Part shown: one piece after another, positions 1 through 12,273 of the stretch
Position numbering within the stretch: the first letter of the stretch is position 1
Layout of the letters: the number at the start of each line of letters is the position of its first letter
NCBI GenBank assembly: GCA_015680685.1
Contig: MNCI01008572.1
Coordinates: 1,645,260 to 1,709,259 of the forward strand
Source of the DNA: Gnetum montanum
Lineage: Eukaryota; Streptophyta; Gnetopsida; Gnetales; Gnetaceae
Length of the DNA: 64,000 nucleotides
Direction: 5' to 3'
The notes under the pieces: model-generated
Told to the model about the DNA's origin: nothing
Database searches by the model: none
Seen by the model: only the letters and a program-made list of their open reading frames with translations
Translations under genes and position numbers: made by a program

Positions 1-462
1 CCTGCAGAACTATGTGTGGTGAACTATGAACCTATTTTAAGGTCTTATTAGACCATATGTTTTGCAATTTAAGGTCCTAGTAAACTATGGACCCATTTTA
101 AGGTCCTGGCACACCAGGATGCATGCTAGTTTATAGTCTTAATAGATTGTTCTGTGCTAGTTTAATATCATAGCAAACGTGCTACTATGTCAATTTAACA
201 TCATAACCCAAGGATTATTTATGCTAGTTTAGTATCATGGTGGATGCTCTATGTTAGTTTATAGTCATAGCAAACTATCTATGCCAGTTTGTGCTAGTTC
301 ATAGTTATAGCAGACTAACACTTTGCTAGTTTATAGTTTTAGAAGACTTTCTATGCTAGTTTATAGTCATAGAAAACTTTCTATGCCAATTTATAATCAT
401 AGCAAACTATTAGTACTATTTTATAGTCATAGTGAACTTCTTGTGCTTACCTTGCTTTTTCA
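1..462. repeat. Minisatellite in the 3' UTR of E1
   Basis: Degenerate tandem units of roughly 29-36 bp built on GCTAGTTTAAGGTC or GCTAGTTTATAGTC followed by a variant of ATAGCAGACTAT. The same motif family lies downstream of INT in E2 (13780-14150) and E3 (31940-32220), so it is a standing part of the element 3' UTR. It has no coding content; the open frame across 323-514 is just the repeat read as protein. Confidence 0.8.
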
Positions 463-1560
463 AGATGTAGCGTTGTGTACTACACATAGTAAGGCTTTAG
501 ATACAAATGGTTGACTAAATTGGCAAATTCATTACCATCTTTGTCAACAAGCCTAAATGCTCCATTGTCATAGGCCTTGACAACTAAGAAAGGCCCATCC
601 CAATTGGCTAAGAACTTATTTGTAGGTTTACAAATTTCCTTAAGGACTAGGTCACGTCTCTTGAGTAGGTGTTAATGCTAATTATGGTAGTGATTTTTCC
701 TTTACTTTTCTTGCTACTAATCGATGCAATCAGGCATCTGCATGTGCTCCTCTTCTATCGAATTGAGGTCCATAGTTCTCAACTTGTCATTTTGAGCCTC
801 ATCAATGAAGCTCGAGAGGATGACATAGAGTAATGAAACTTGCAATTTAAAAGGTAAAATTACTTCAAACCCATAAACAAGGCTATATGATGTCTTACCT
901 ATTGCTATTTTGCATATTATGTGGTAGGCCTAGTATGCATAGACTAATTGCTCTTGCCATCATCATTTATTGTTTTTGAGCATCTTCTTTAGAAGGTTGA
1001 TGATAACTTTGTTTATGGCCTTCACTTGGCCATTCGCCTATGGGTAGTATGATGATGAGAAGAAATGTTTAATGCCAAAGCACTCATAGAAGGCTTTGGT
1101 TTTAGCACTACTAAACTATGGCCCATTGTGCATTATGATGGTCATGGGTAAACCAAAACAAGTTGCTATGTTGTTAAGCATAAATTTGCACGCTGCGATG
1201 TTGTCTTCCTAAGGAGAATAGCCTTAACCCACTTGGAAAAATACTAAGTTGTGGTTATGATGAAGCTATGCCCTATGGAGGACTTAAGTGTTATAGGTCC
1301 TATGATGTCCAACCCCCAATGTTGGAATGGCCATATGATCTTCATTATGTGTAGTTTAGTCAGTGGAACATGCATTAAGTTACCTTACCATTGACAAATA
1401 TCACATGTTTTGACCTTGGAGATGCAATCATGCTTCATGTAAGGCCAATACTAGCCCAAGCATCTAATTTCCATTGCCATTGACTTAGGTGCTATGTGAC
1501 CTCTACACAATCCCTTGTGGACTTATTCAACAATAGTCTACACTTTGCTATCACTTACAT
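463..1560 (-). pseudogene. E1 integrase (broken)
   Basis: Minus-strand integrase of a Tat-type Ty3/gypsy element, which would insert the cDNA copy into the genome. The C-terminal end is at about 480-640, where the translation gives a GPFLV-like block, a D-x-DGNEFAN block and the terminal YLKP. The N-terminal zinc finger is at about 1390-1480, with WPYMKHDC and CDICQ still legible. The core between them is legible in pieces over several frames and has many stops. It aligns throughout with the INT regions at 14165-15200 and 32265-33330. No functional protein is possible. Confidence 0.8.
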
Positions 1561-1599
1561 AGGTTAGTAGTATGTCATAGTAGGATCTACAACACAAGG

Positions 1600-2810
1600 T
1601 GCTATCACCTATGATGACATACTACCATAATCGTTTTTACATTGCATACTTTTGGGTAGTGGTTAGGTGCTATGAAGGCTTACCTTGTAAAAGGTATGCC
1701 TTAATATCATCATACCATTCCACTATATCATTTTTGCTAACTATGGCTATGCATGCAATATCAGTGGTTTGTGTAATAAGCATGGTGCAATCTACCACTA
1801 ATGTGAGAAATGTGTGAAACATGTCAGGTGCAATGCTTATGGCTAATGTTGCTAAGGCATCAGCTATGAAATTTTTGTTTTGGGGAATGTATTGGACGTT
1901 AGCAGTTGCAAAATTTTTAAGCAAGTGCTTCCCTAGGTCACAATAAGGTTGTAAATGTTAGGCTTTGCAGTCATAGACCTCTGTGACTTGGTTGATCACC
2001 AACTACAAGCTGCCTTAGATTGCTATGCTTTGGATTCCTAGGTCACAAGCTACTAGGATACCTCTGAGGAGACCTTCATACTCTGCCATGTTGTTGGTGC
2101 ATGGGAATGAAAAATGATATGTGAAGGATTAGATCTCCCCAGAGGGGAACATGATAATAGTAGCAACACTACCTTCTTGAGAGGTCGAAGCACCATCAAA
2201 GTGCAAGAGTGCCTCAAAGTTGTTAGGTACTTGGTTAATGCTATTGACATGCTCATCTAGAAATTCTAGATCCATTGTTGCTTGATCATTAAAGGGTGAA
2301 GCCATGAGTTATGTAGCTATAGCTTGACCTTTAGTTGAGGCTTGTGCCATGTAGTGTATGTCAAACTTCATTGTTATTGCCTTCCATTGTGTGATACGAC
2401 TACTCTTGTAGATATTCATTATAATGGCTTGGAGTACATTACTATTGCAGATGATTTTCACTTGATTGTGGAAAAGATAGTACCTCCACTTCTTGAGGGC
2501 AAAGACAAAGAAAAGGCAATTCATTTCCACATCATTTTATTTTTCTTCATAGGAAACTAATGCATGGATTAAGTAGTATATTGGGATCTCTATGGAATCA
2601 TCTCACTTTTGACAAAGTAGAGAGGTGATGGACATGTTAGAGGTAGCAAGGTAGAAGTAGAAAGGTTTATCTCCTTGAAGAGGAGAGAACATTGGAAGTT
2701 GAGCCAACTCCTGTTTAAGGTTGCCAAATGCCTCTTGGCATTGAGACATCCACTCAAAGTGGACTTCCTTTTTGAGAAAATGTTCCATTGATTGCAACTT
2801 ATTAGTCAAC
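1600..2810 (-). pseudogene. E1 RNase H pair: RT-linked RNase H and second RNase H-like domain (broken)
   Basis: Two RNase H domains follow RT on the minus strand. The RT-linked domain (about 2810-2300) keeps FALKKWRYYLF and a block resembling the strand-transfer part of Ty3 RNase H. The second domain (about 2230-1640) starts with an FDGAS-type motif in a shifted frame near 2200 and ends with VQYIPQNKNFIADALATL, matching the H-x-P-x-x-x-N-x-x-A-D-x-L end of RNase HI proteins. A second RNase H domain is known in Tat-lineage plant elements and supports that assignment. Frames are interrupted and no product is expected. Confidence 0.72.
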
Positions 2811-3960
2811 CATGTGATAAACTATGTATAAATTGCAATCTACCTTGGAACCCTTATAGCTCCTTAAGATTAGCTGATGGTGCTAAGTTGATAATGATCT
2901 TAACCTTATCTAGGTCTACACGTATGTCTACTATGGATACTATGAAACCAAGCATCCAAGTTGTCTTAAAGCCAAAAATACATTTTTTGGGGTTTAACGT
3001 AAGAGCATGTTCCAAACAATGTTTAAGCACAAGGTGTAAGTCATCTGCATGTTTGTGTGCTACTTTGGACTTGATAACTATGTCATCTACATAACCATTA
3101 AGCAAAACTAACATGTAACTCTAAAAATGTACATCATTACATGTTGATAAGTTGCTCCTACATTCTTAAGTCTAAAAGGAATCATGATGTAACAAAATGT
3201 ACCCCAAGTGGTCATAAAGGTAGTATTGAGTTGGTGCTCTAGGTTAATCTGAATCTAGTTGTATCCTAAGAACCCATCCATAAAGGATAGCAAGGCATGT
3301 CTAGCTATATTATTAACTAATTGATCAATACTAGGCAACAAAAAATTGTATTTAATGGTTGCCTTGTTCATGTCCTTGAAGTCTATGAAAATGTGTATAC
3401 TTCTATTTTTCTTGGGCACAATCATGATGTTAGAGACCCAATCTACATAGTCAATGGCCTAGATGAAACTAGCTTTGTAGAACTTAGTGATTTCATTACA
3501 GACTATTAATGCCACCTCAGGTCTAACCTTAGGTGCTTTTTGCTTAACTGGATTTATGTTGGGATCAAGGATAATATTATGTTATATTACACGAGGATCT
3601 ACGCCTAGCATGTCTTCATAAGGCCATGCAAATGGCTTAATGTTTTCATTGAGCATTCTAGTGCTATTCTAGGCATGTTGAGGCTCTAGCAAGGAACTAA
3701 GTTTTAATGCCTTTACCTTGCTGCTAGGTGTTGTTATAGGGATTTCAATGAGGAAATCCTTAGTGACATCACTTTCCTCTAGATCTAGAGCATTAACTAG
3801 GTGGTATGGCTAATCTAGTATTGCCTTTATAGATGTTATGTATTCATCATAGACTACAGGCTCAAGGTCTAGACATTGTGGATTAATGCATCATGTGAGA
3901 TTACCATTTGGCCTAGTGAGGACTAAAGGTGAGTAAAGATACTTGTGCATAGTAATTTTG
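2780..3960 (-). pseudogene. E1 reverse transcriptase (broken)
   Basis: Minus-strand RT. The catalytic block is at about 3050-3114, read as GYVDDIVIKSKVAHKHADDL, with the two aspartates of the YVDD box present. It is followed by LNPKKCIFGFKT and LGFIVS, the usual Ty3/gypsy continuation. The N-terminal part near 3560-3640 preserves a P-Y-E-D-M-type block. Stop codons and frame changes break the rest. Upstream of the RT N-terminus, at about 3960-3990, the minus strand reads TTGTTTTGCAGG, a good 3' splice site (see the candidate intron). The RT regions of E2 and E3 are clear relatives. Confidence 0.8.
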
Positions 3961-4525
3961 TATTCTTGTGACAATCCTGCAAAACAACTAGAAAAACATC
4001 AAGCCACACCTATCTTAATGAAGTCAATATGCATGAAATGAAAGAAAGTAATGTAATAAAAATTTTTCCTATGCACATACATGCTTAAAGAAGGTAGATG
4101 CATTTGTGCTAGTTTTAGGCCTTGGTAGGTAATGAATGCTAGTTTAAGGTCTTAAAGGACTATGAATGCACTAGATGTATCAGTTTGGATAAGGCTAGGA
4201 GTGCTTGGGACATGAAGTGGAATTGTGTGTTCACTAGGCAATAAGAAAAATTTAAAATTCTTCTAAGGCTAGGGGTTGCTTGAAAAATCAATAATTTTTC
4301 TAACTCTAGTTGACTACGCTCCCACCCAACCATGCTCTAGACCAACTACACTTTGCATTACATAGACGGTTGAGTGTAGTCTTAGGGTTGGTAGATCATT
4401 AAGTGGTCCTAGGGGATTTAAAAGCACATTTCACCTTGGGTAAGTCTCATTTTCAAAGTTGAAAAATGTAAACTTTTAGAGTGTAGTGCATTGTTTTTGA
4501 AGAGCGTAGTTGCCACTAAGATGAC

Positions 4526-4533
4526 TTATAAAA
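4526..4533 (+). promoter_or_regulatory. TATA box of antisense gene, copy 1
   Basis: TTATAAAA on the + strand at the left edge of the antisense gene segment, at the place corresponding to the better TATAAATA boxes at 20585 and 36150. Position is by analogy with those copies; sequence similarity around it is weak. Confidence 0.45.
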
Positions 4534-7500
4534 GTGGATGCCTACATCCCAGACTAGCAAACGTGGATGAGGGAGAATGGACACCAAGATTCCTACAGTG
4601 GGCACACATAGAGAAATGAAGGGTGTCAACTACACTTGTTTTTGCATTAAGTGTTTGATGCTAACTTATGGGTGGTGCCTTGCTGTGGCAAGGGCTACTA
4701 CCACCATGGTTGTTGCAGCCTTCATGGCCAAGGAGAGTGTGCACATGAGGCAAGGGTTTTGCACTTTATTTCTTGGATTTTTGAATGGGGGTTTTACTTG
4801 GATTGTGTGAGAAAGGGATGCAAGCAGGGTTGTGAGGGTTTGTTGTAGGAGGATTTGAGGGGTCATGACAATGGTGGCAAGCAACATAGCCATCAATGAG
4901 GAGGCCATAGGGTTCCCTTTGAATTGCATGTGAGGTTGTAGGGAAAAGGCCATGGTTAGGGCTTCCTGTAGAAGAAAATTTTTATTTAGTTTTTAAAATT
5001 TTTTTGGTAGCACATGGCAAGGATTTGGGGCTTAACACCATTAGCCAAGAGTCGCTGCCCATGGGGTTGAGGGCATGACAAAACCCTTGCAATTTTTTTA
5101 TTTTCTGAAAATTTTTTGTATGTGGTAGGGATGCGAGCATTAGCATTGGTTATGAGCAACCCACCATGAGGTAGGGTTGTAGTAGGGGATTACCCTAGAG
5201 AAAACGTTTTTGCAACTTTTGTGGAAAATGTAGGTAAGGGCTAGGCATGTTTGGAGACATGAAGATACCAAGTCTTGTAGTGCAGCTGCACAACTGGTAG
5301 GGTTGAGGGGGTGGGAGGAATGGTGCCAAGGACACATTTTCTAAATTTTTCATATGCTATTTTTTTCTAAAAAGTTTCAACACTATGGCAAGGCACAATG
5401 TAGGGGTGGTGCTGTGGAAAATTTTTTGCAATGTAGCTGTAGGGATCATGAACACAATAGGCATTTAGCACATGTGATGAGAGTGGGTAATGAAAGAAAT
5501 GTACAACATTGTGGTAGGGCACGATGCACGAAGGAGATAGTAGGCATTGCATGATGCTATGGTAGGGCACTATGTAGTGGAGAGAGCATTGGTGTAGTGG
5601 CCAAACCTTAGTTCACTAGCCATAGCCAGGACTATGCTCCCATCTTGGAGGTGTAGTTAATGCCAAGTGTTCATCGAAATGGCATGAGCCCACCACTAGA
5701 GATGATGGAATAGGTGGTTCAGGAAGAGGCTATAAGGGCACTTGGCCCTTATCCAAGATTTGGTAGATGCCAAAGTTCTCTTACTACAATAATAACAACA
5801 CCCTCTTTGTTGCTCTATGCATGCACACTTTATTCCAAAATCCACTTGGAATGGTATATTGCAATAGAGGATAAGTGTTGTTATGGTTTTTGCATTGTGT
5901 TCTTTGTTACTACCTCATGATAAATTGCTAATTTCTCATGCCTATTGCCATATTTAGAGTTGATGAACAGGGTATCCACAATGAGGCATTTGGTCATGCC
6001 TTGACTCATACCATCGTATAGGTATTCTCCTCTAGTCGAAACTTTTGGAAGACTATACTACCTAGTATCCAAGCATGCTCAAGTGGTGTAGGACCCATGA
6101 TTGGCTAGATGAGAAGTGGGCTAGTGGTAAGCTCAACCTTGAGGAAATGTTGGCACCACCACCTCCATCTCACATATCATTTGTTCTACATAAGCATTTA
6201 TCATTTTGGGTCTTGTGCTTGGTCACACATGCTCATTGATTTTCCTTTGCATGATGTTAATGTTGTTTTTTGCCTCTATTATAGTGGTAGTTACATAGGA
6301 GATATGATGGTGGTCACCACAAGCCACATTGAGGCCACCCTCATCATGAAATATGGTGATGTGGAGGGGGCACAACATTGGTTGTGCCATTAGGCCTCAG
6401 AGGTGTTAACTAGCAGGCTCACATGTGCTAGGTTGATGGACCTTTGCTTGGCCCTTTGCCTAAGAATTTAGATGGCTGAAATGGTGACCATCATAGACTC
6501 CTTTAGTAGTGATGTTTGCCACTTCATCATCCATGTGCAGGATTTCAGGGTAGTTCTAGACCTCAACAAGGCCTTCTTCACTAACCTCTTTGGCATCCTC
6601 ACTAATGGCCCATTGGTTATTGACAAGCCCAATAGGGAGGTGTACTATAGAGGAGAGATCAAGGGCTAGTTGGGGGCCACTCAATCTCACAAGGGCATCC
6701 CCATCAAATATGTGCTTGTGTTTGAGGTCTAGAAGCTCTACCCTCTTTTCTACATCCATGCCTTTTCAGAGTTTCTCTTCCAAGGAAAAATCTCTGGGAT
6801 GGAGCATGCATGAGTGATGAAGGATGTGCTATAGGAGGGCATGAGGTTCAATTGGGTCTTCTACATCACTAGTAGCCTACATGTAGAGATCACTAGGCTC
6901 TGCTTCAACCTCTATGTGAGGTCTCACGTGCACTTCATGTTCTTTGCAAGATATTTGCAAAGGTTCATGAAGCTCCTAGTAGTTTGTGATAATGGGTGAT
7001 GGATCATGTAGAACCATGAGAAATTTTCAAAGCCTTGGGTTAAGCATATGTTTATGAACACTCGCACAAAAGACCCCCCTGAAGGGATGGATGAGTCATA
7101 TTTAGTAACAACCAAAGGTCTCTTAGGATGGTCATACTATTCATATGATAGCATAGGTGAGGGTCCCCCAATTATCACTAGGGATGTGAATAGGGCTAAT
7201 CACTATATTCTAGACATAGTTTGACTATCCAAGGTAAATATCAAGAGACCATGCCCTGTAGAAGAGGAAACTCCTAAGGTTGGATGGGCAAGCATCAAGA
7301 AGATTCATCTCAAACTTCCCAAGTTGTGCACAGATGTTGCAGGTTAGTATATATACATTGGTAGATTCATTTTCTTTTATATTTTTTATGTTTATATTTT
7401 CTAACATGATATGTTTATAAATTAGGATAGAGGACTATCGAAGCAGTGGTGGAAACAATAGCAGAGGTGGCCCCTCCTCAAGCTGAGAAGGACGAAGCGT

Positions 7501-9000
7501 AGAGGGAGGAGCTACATGAGGCTATAGAAACCCTTTAGTAATTAGAGGAGGAGTAGCTATTCCACCCTAATGGGGATGATTTTAACTACCTTTTTGAGAA
7601 TGTGAAACTAGGTAACCCCCTGCTCTCACACATGAGGGCTTGCTAGGTAGGTGCCTTAGACCAGCATCTATTGTTGCTCTTTTTCTCTTGCATCTTTGGC
7701 TATTCAGTTGTTGTTAATTGTATTAATATTTCATAGCCCTAGATGAGCTTGCTAGTGGTCCAATGTTCACATCTACATACTACATGAAGCCATGGGTAGA
7801 AACACCTAGCAAGTTCGCCTTCATGGAGGGCATCATGGAGGACATGGTTGACCACCTACAGTAAGTGGATCTTGAGCTTAGTATGCATATAATTTTGCTT
7901 TGTGTATATTAGTTTACTGATTTGATGCTTAGTTTGTGGCTAAAGTTGATTTCCTCATTGAATGCCAATAGGTTCTAAGCTTCACTAGGATTCAAGTAAG
8001 GTGGCCAAAGTGGATGCCACCCCTGAGTTTCCTCCTAAGGTGGAGTAGATTCCTTGTCACATGTATGAGGCAGCTAGAAAATGCATGCTTTCTTACGTGA
8101 AAGCACTATGAGTCTACAAGCACTCAAATCAGCACTTGTAGAAGCATGTTCATGAGCTCTAGGAGAGGGTGATGAGCCAAGACATAAAGATTGAGGAACT
8201 TTAGTCCCGATATGACTTCTTGGTAGCTTGGTCACAAAGAGATAGTACTTGGCAAACTAAAGAGATTGATTATGCTAGGTACTGATTGGCCATCTGTGGC
8301 AAGAATGAGGCCACTAGAGAGATTATTGAGTAGGGGTTATAGATGGACCTACTTACCTAAAAGAACTACAATTAGAAGGATTTCAATATCAAAGTATATA
8401 GATGGGGACACAAAAGTACCACAACCACCACTATATGTGCAAGAAAGATGCGTATCTTTAGCAACTCAAAGAAGAGTCCATCAAACGCCATTGCCATGAG
8501 ATTTTTTTTCAAGAAATTGGTGGGAGATTAGCATATGAGTTCACTCATCATATAGTGGTTAGTGATTCCTGAGAGAGGAATATGGTTACATCCTTATGAG
8601 AATCTTCATCTATTACATTTTCCATGGAGTTTCCTACATGGACCACTATGGACAAAGGCAAGATCCTTGTAGGGAATGACTTTGGCCAAGAGAACTAGAT
8701 GTGGCCATCTGAGGCAAAGATCCTTGAACACTTGGAGAAGGGCCTTGATAGCTTGCCTCCAGATATGATCAATGTGGGATTCTCTCATGTTAGTTTTTAA
8801 GTTATTTTTATGTTTTTCATGTTATTTTGTATATTTTCCATTTTCTTACTAGTTTGTTGTTTTGTTGTTGTTGTGTGGTAGTAGGCACCAAGAAATGTTG
8901 TGGACCCTAGTGGCATAGTAGAGAAAGAAGGACCTCCACCCCACCTAGTTCCATTGGTTGATCATGTTCTAATGTAGCCCTGCTATTGGAAATTTTTGTA
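4534..9000 (+). pseudogene. Antisense gene in E1 (copy 1), unknown function, multi-exon, broken
   Basis: Plus-strand gene lying antisense between E1 protease and RT. Recognisable exons: about 5700-5870; 6060-6200 (a W-x-x-x-x-WLDEKW-like block, aligned to copies 2 and 3); 6290-7340 (the main domain, with RVVLDLNKAFFTNLFGI and a KPWVKHMF block); 7424-7650 (acidic, Glu-rich); 7741-7861; about 7980-8790 (coiled-coil-like HELQERV region, then a conserved C-terminal block); and 8885-8977. Intron borders resemble copies 2 and 3, for example GTTAGTATA...TTAG at 7345-7423 and GTAGGTGCC...CATAG at 7647-7739. Many in-frame TAGs. No firm family match; the main domain vaguely recalls plant 'putative transposon protein' sequences often found in retroelements (low certainty). 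Confidence 0.65.
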
Positions 9001-9179
9001 ATTTTTATGCATTTTTTGCTTCATGGTGTTGATGCTTATGCTATGTGCTTGTTATTGATGTAAGATGTAATGAATGTTTTACTATTTGAGTTGTATGATG
9101 TGTAGAATTTTGTGCTTATTTACTATGTGGTTGATACTAATAATGTAATGAATTGATGTGACCTAGCCATTGCAAGCCC

Positions 9180-9490
9180 CATGCTAGTTTAAGGTCATGG
9201 CAGAAGGGCTAATGTTAGTTTTGGATCAGTTTGGGCTACATGATTGGTAGTTTACACCCATTTCAGGCCATGTATGTAGATAGCCTATGTTGTTAGTTTT
9301 ATGTCATTCTAAGCCCTAGTGGTAGTTTAAGGTCATTTCAGGCCATGCATTGAAAGGAAAAGTGTTGCCACATTTAGGCCATGATGGGCCATATGATCGA
9401 TTAAGGGATTTTCAGGCCACACAATGTAAGGGAGATTGCTAGTTTTAAGCTATGGCAGGCCATGCGATAGTTTAAGGTCTTTTTGGATAA
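9180..9490. repeat. Minisatellite downstream of antisense gene copy 1
   Basis: Degenerate units of about 30-50 bp with the core TAGTTTAAGGTCATTTCAGG followed by CCATG. It is the same motif family as the 3' UTR minisatellite at 1-462 and matches the array at 41050-41260 downstream of copy 3. Confidence 0.75.
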
Positions 9491-9722
9491 TCTATTTTTG
9501 TAATTTTAAATTTTATGATTTTTATGTATTTTGATGTTTTTCACATGTAATCTAATACCTATTAAAGAGTATACTAAATAAGTAAATATGCATAATAAAG
9601 AAAATAATGCAACATGAAAACAACCACACAAAATGTAAATGCACAAGCAAAATGCGAGTGAGGTATGCAGAAGTTAGGGGTAGCTAGGTACCTAGTGCAT
9701 GTTGGACTAAAGGAATGCCTTA

Positions 9723-10491
9723 GTCATGTTGTTGCTTACTAACCTAGTGTGGATTAGGTTGTGCATAGGGCCTAGATGGTACTATGTAGTACTTTCCTTG
9801 ACCTTCATCAGCTATGTTAGAGGGAAATTGTACCCACAAAGCATCTTCTAGGAGGTCGTTGGCTCCCTTTGGCTTCTTAGGTTGTTTTGCCTCACACATT
9901 TTACCCTCATTCTTCATGGGAGGCACATCATCGGGGAACTCCATATTTGACCCTTGTTTTGTGTCTATGTTGTTTATGGCTAGAGGGACTATGTTGTCAC
10001 TATAAATGATAAGCTTACCACCTTCATATGGAAGGTGGATTTCTTCATGGATTGGGAAGGAGATGGCTCACAGTTGGGCTAGCCAGGGCCTACCCAAGAT
10101 TAGGTTGAAACTTGACATCTCCTCGATTATGATGAATTTTATGGTGGTGGAAAATTACTATCATGCCACAAAGGTTATCGTGACAACTGGACTTCAAGCA
10201 TGTTATCTTTGTGGGTTTGATTTGGTCAGTAAGACCTAGCTTGTCAACAACTATGTATGAGATGACATTAGTTTCTACCCCATCATTGACATGCACCTTA
10301 TGGATTATGCACTACCCAACACCAATTGTGATAAACGTTGGTGTGGTAATGACCTAACCCTTCTCAACCTTGATCACCTCATCAAAAAATGCCAAGGGTG
10401 TTTAGCTTGATTTCTACAGTTTAGGAGAAAGCATCATAGCATGGATAGATTATTCATCTACTAGAATTTCCTCCATAATAGGAGTGGAGGT
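9723..10491 (-). pseudogene. E1 protease, C-terminal part (broken, split by E2)
   Basis: Minus-strand retropepsin-type aspartic protease that would process the Gag-Pol polyprotein. Near 10290 the translation reads HVNDGVETNVI, where the D-x-G of the active site is expected (here N-D-G, with context shared with HVDDGTAKNVI in E3), followed by KLGLTDQIKPT. The tail ends with RPYAQPNPH at about 9744. The right end is cut by E2 at 10491/10492, and the missing part continues at 26544. Alignment with E3 at 41386-42230 is collinear. Confidence 0.75.
10487..10491. repeat. Target site duplication of E2, left copy
   Basis: GAGGT immediately left of the E2 LTR end, paired with AAGGT at 26544-26548 (4 of 5 match; the difference is a G to A change). 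Five bases is the expected size for Ty3/gypsy integration. Confidence 0.7.
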
Positions 10492-11093
10492 TGTGACATT
10501 CAAAAACATTGGTGGTTGGAACACCAAGAGTTCTTTGGATGTATAGCCTAACTTCAAGTGCATGGGAGGGCCGTGCTAGAGAAAATAGAAATGGGATGCC
10601 TGAATGGTTTGGTCAATTAGATAGGGACTTATGTGGTGTAACAATAACCACTCACAAAGGCCCAAAAATAGTATCGCGAATAAGCAAAAATATGTATTAG
10701 CAGTAGGAAACACAAGAAATTATGCTAAAATTTAAAATGAAATGTTGAGGGAAAATGAAATGAGAGTTTAAGTGAAGAAATGCACCACCCCAAGATTGGG
10801 GAACGTGACTCTTGATTAATCAGTGTGTGAACTTGTTATGTAGTGTTAGAAAGGCATAATGGGGTAGCGTGGTAGTGCGGTCATAGCTCTGGGACATTGC
10901 AGATGTGGCCCTAGCAGCTGTAAAGGAGGCTAGACCTATTGGGCTTAGAGTTATCACATTGTGAAAGTGCTAGGAAGATTTTGTCATGATACTTAGCTAG
11001 GTGTCAAGCTTAGTTGCTCAAGATGCTAAGAGTGCTCTAATTCTTGCTGCTTAATGTGATTTTCCGATCATCCTTAAAATGCTAATTATTGGA

Positions 11094-11103
11094 GTATTTA
11101 TAG
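11094..11103 (-). promoter_or_regulatory. LTR TATA box (E2 3' LTR)
   Basis: CTATAAATAC on the minus strand, conserved in all five LTR copies in the window in the form CCCTATAAATACC. It would drive the sense transcript of the element, convergent with the antisense gene promoter. Confidence 0.7.
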
Positions 11104-11539
11104 GGCTAAGGTTGATGTGAGATGTGGATTGGATGCCATGTGGCCTAGGTCACATGTAGCATGGGTGTGAACAAGTTGCACTGACATGTTATGCTCAAAA
11201 GTTCAAGCTTTGAGTGTTACACTCAAAGTGTAATGCTCTACAGGATAGGAACAGAAACTAAGAATCTACCAAACTATGACTAGACCACTTGGAATGCATG
11301 TGCCAAAGTCTAAAGGACTACCATGTACCTACAAAAAATGCCAAAAAAAATGCAACTTGGAGCCTATGCTCTAGGACTGTGTCTTCCGCCTCCTCCAAGT
11401 AGGGTCAAGCATAGAAACAATTTTGGGAATCAATAAAAGGTGCAAAAGCAAAGAAAAATATTGATCTTGGCTACTAGAAGGACGTCGGAGCTAAAATGAA
11501 GATCAATGCCAAGGTCTGGGAGCTTTTGGAGGTATTTGG

Positions 11540-12260
11540 AGGCATTTCCCAACTATCACACTGTCTACGTTGCATAATGTGATGGAGCATAGCATGAATA
11601 CTTAGAAAATTTTTGTAGATTTTGGCTCGTCACACTATTTATGCTACATAGCATAGCAGATTGTAGGATAAGTACTTTGATGCTATTCATAGTCTAGGGT
11701 GTAGTGGGAAAAGCAACCTTGGAATTCAAAAAATGTATTTCCCATGTCTAAATAGCTTGATAGATCTCTGGTTCAACACTTATAAAAATTTGGCCCTGAA
11801 ACCTATGTCACGCTATTTATGTTGTGTAGTGTAGCAGAGCATGATAGGCCCAAAAGGTAAAAAATTTTCCAAATTGTTTCATCCATCCTAAGTACCTTGG
11901 ACAACCTTTAGCTTGGTACTTGGATGGATTGGCAACTAGGGCATGTGTCAAGCTAGGAAAGCTAGAGATCATAGCGAGCTTGACAGTCTAGGAGATAGAG
12001 AATTTTCCAAACTATTTGGTCCATCCCAAGTAGACCTTGACCTCTTTTGGTTTGACATTCGTGTAAACTAGCCTTGGAAGCATGTGCTATGCTAGCTAGG
12101 CTAGGGAGCATAGTAGGCATACTTAGAAAAATTTTGCAAACATAGGACTCCTAGTGTGCTACGTTGTCTATGCTACACAACATGACACTACAGTTAAAAA
12201 ACTTTTACCCAAGTTTTGACACTTAGAAAAATCTACCATTGAGCTACAAGAGCCTAAAAT
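11540..12260. repeat. U3 palindromic subrepeats (E2 3' LTR)
   Basis: Repeated blocks in which a CTACGCTRCATAGCGTAG-like near-palindrome is followed by an AGAGCGTAGCA-like half site and an ACTTAGAAAAATTTTG-like spacer. Several degenerate blocks lie between the TATA box and the LTR start, with counterparts in every other LTR in the window. The position in U3 suggests enhancer repeats; function is inferred only. Confidence 0.65.
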
Positions 12261-12273
12261 TAGTGGTGTTTCA

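Larger units (their letters stand above)
3975..9722 (-). other. Candidate sense-strand intron of E1 between protease and RT
   Basis: On the minus strand the protease ends at about 9744 with a conserved RPY..PNPH tail, followed at once by CACTAG/GTTAGTAAG, a plausible donor. The other border reads TTGTTTTGCAG/G near 3977, a strong acceptor after a T-rich tract. Ogre elements are known to have a spliced intron between protease and RT. Here the interval is about 5.7 kb and carries the antisense gene. Exact phase could not be confirmed because both flanking exons are decayed. Confidence 0.4.
10492..12273 (-). repeat. E2 3' LTR
   Basis: On the minus strand the LTR starts TGAAACACCACTAA at 12273 and ends near GAATGTCACA at 10492, giving TG...CA ends. 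It is related along its length to the LTRs at 25023-26543, 28296-30375 and 45704-47789. A minus-strand TATA box at 11094-11103 divides the subrepeat-rich U3 (right) from R-U5 (left). Open frames inside are not genes. Confidence 0.88.

Noticed and set aside
323-514. Small + strand protein
   Set aside because: Translation of the E1 3' UTR minisatellite.
4577-4953. Overlapping ORFs on both strands after the copy 1 TATA box
   Set aside because: Not preserved in copies 2 and 3, so a chance open stretch in the 5' region; exon 1 of copy 1 remains unclear.
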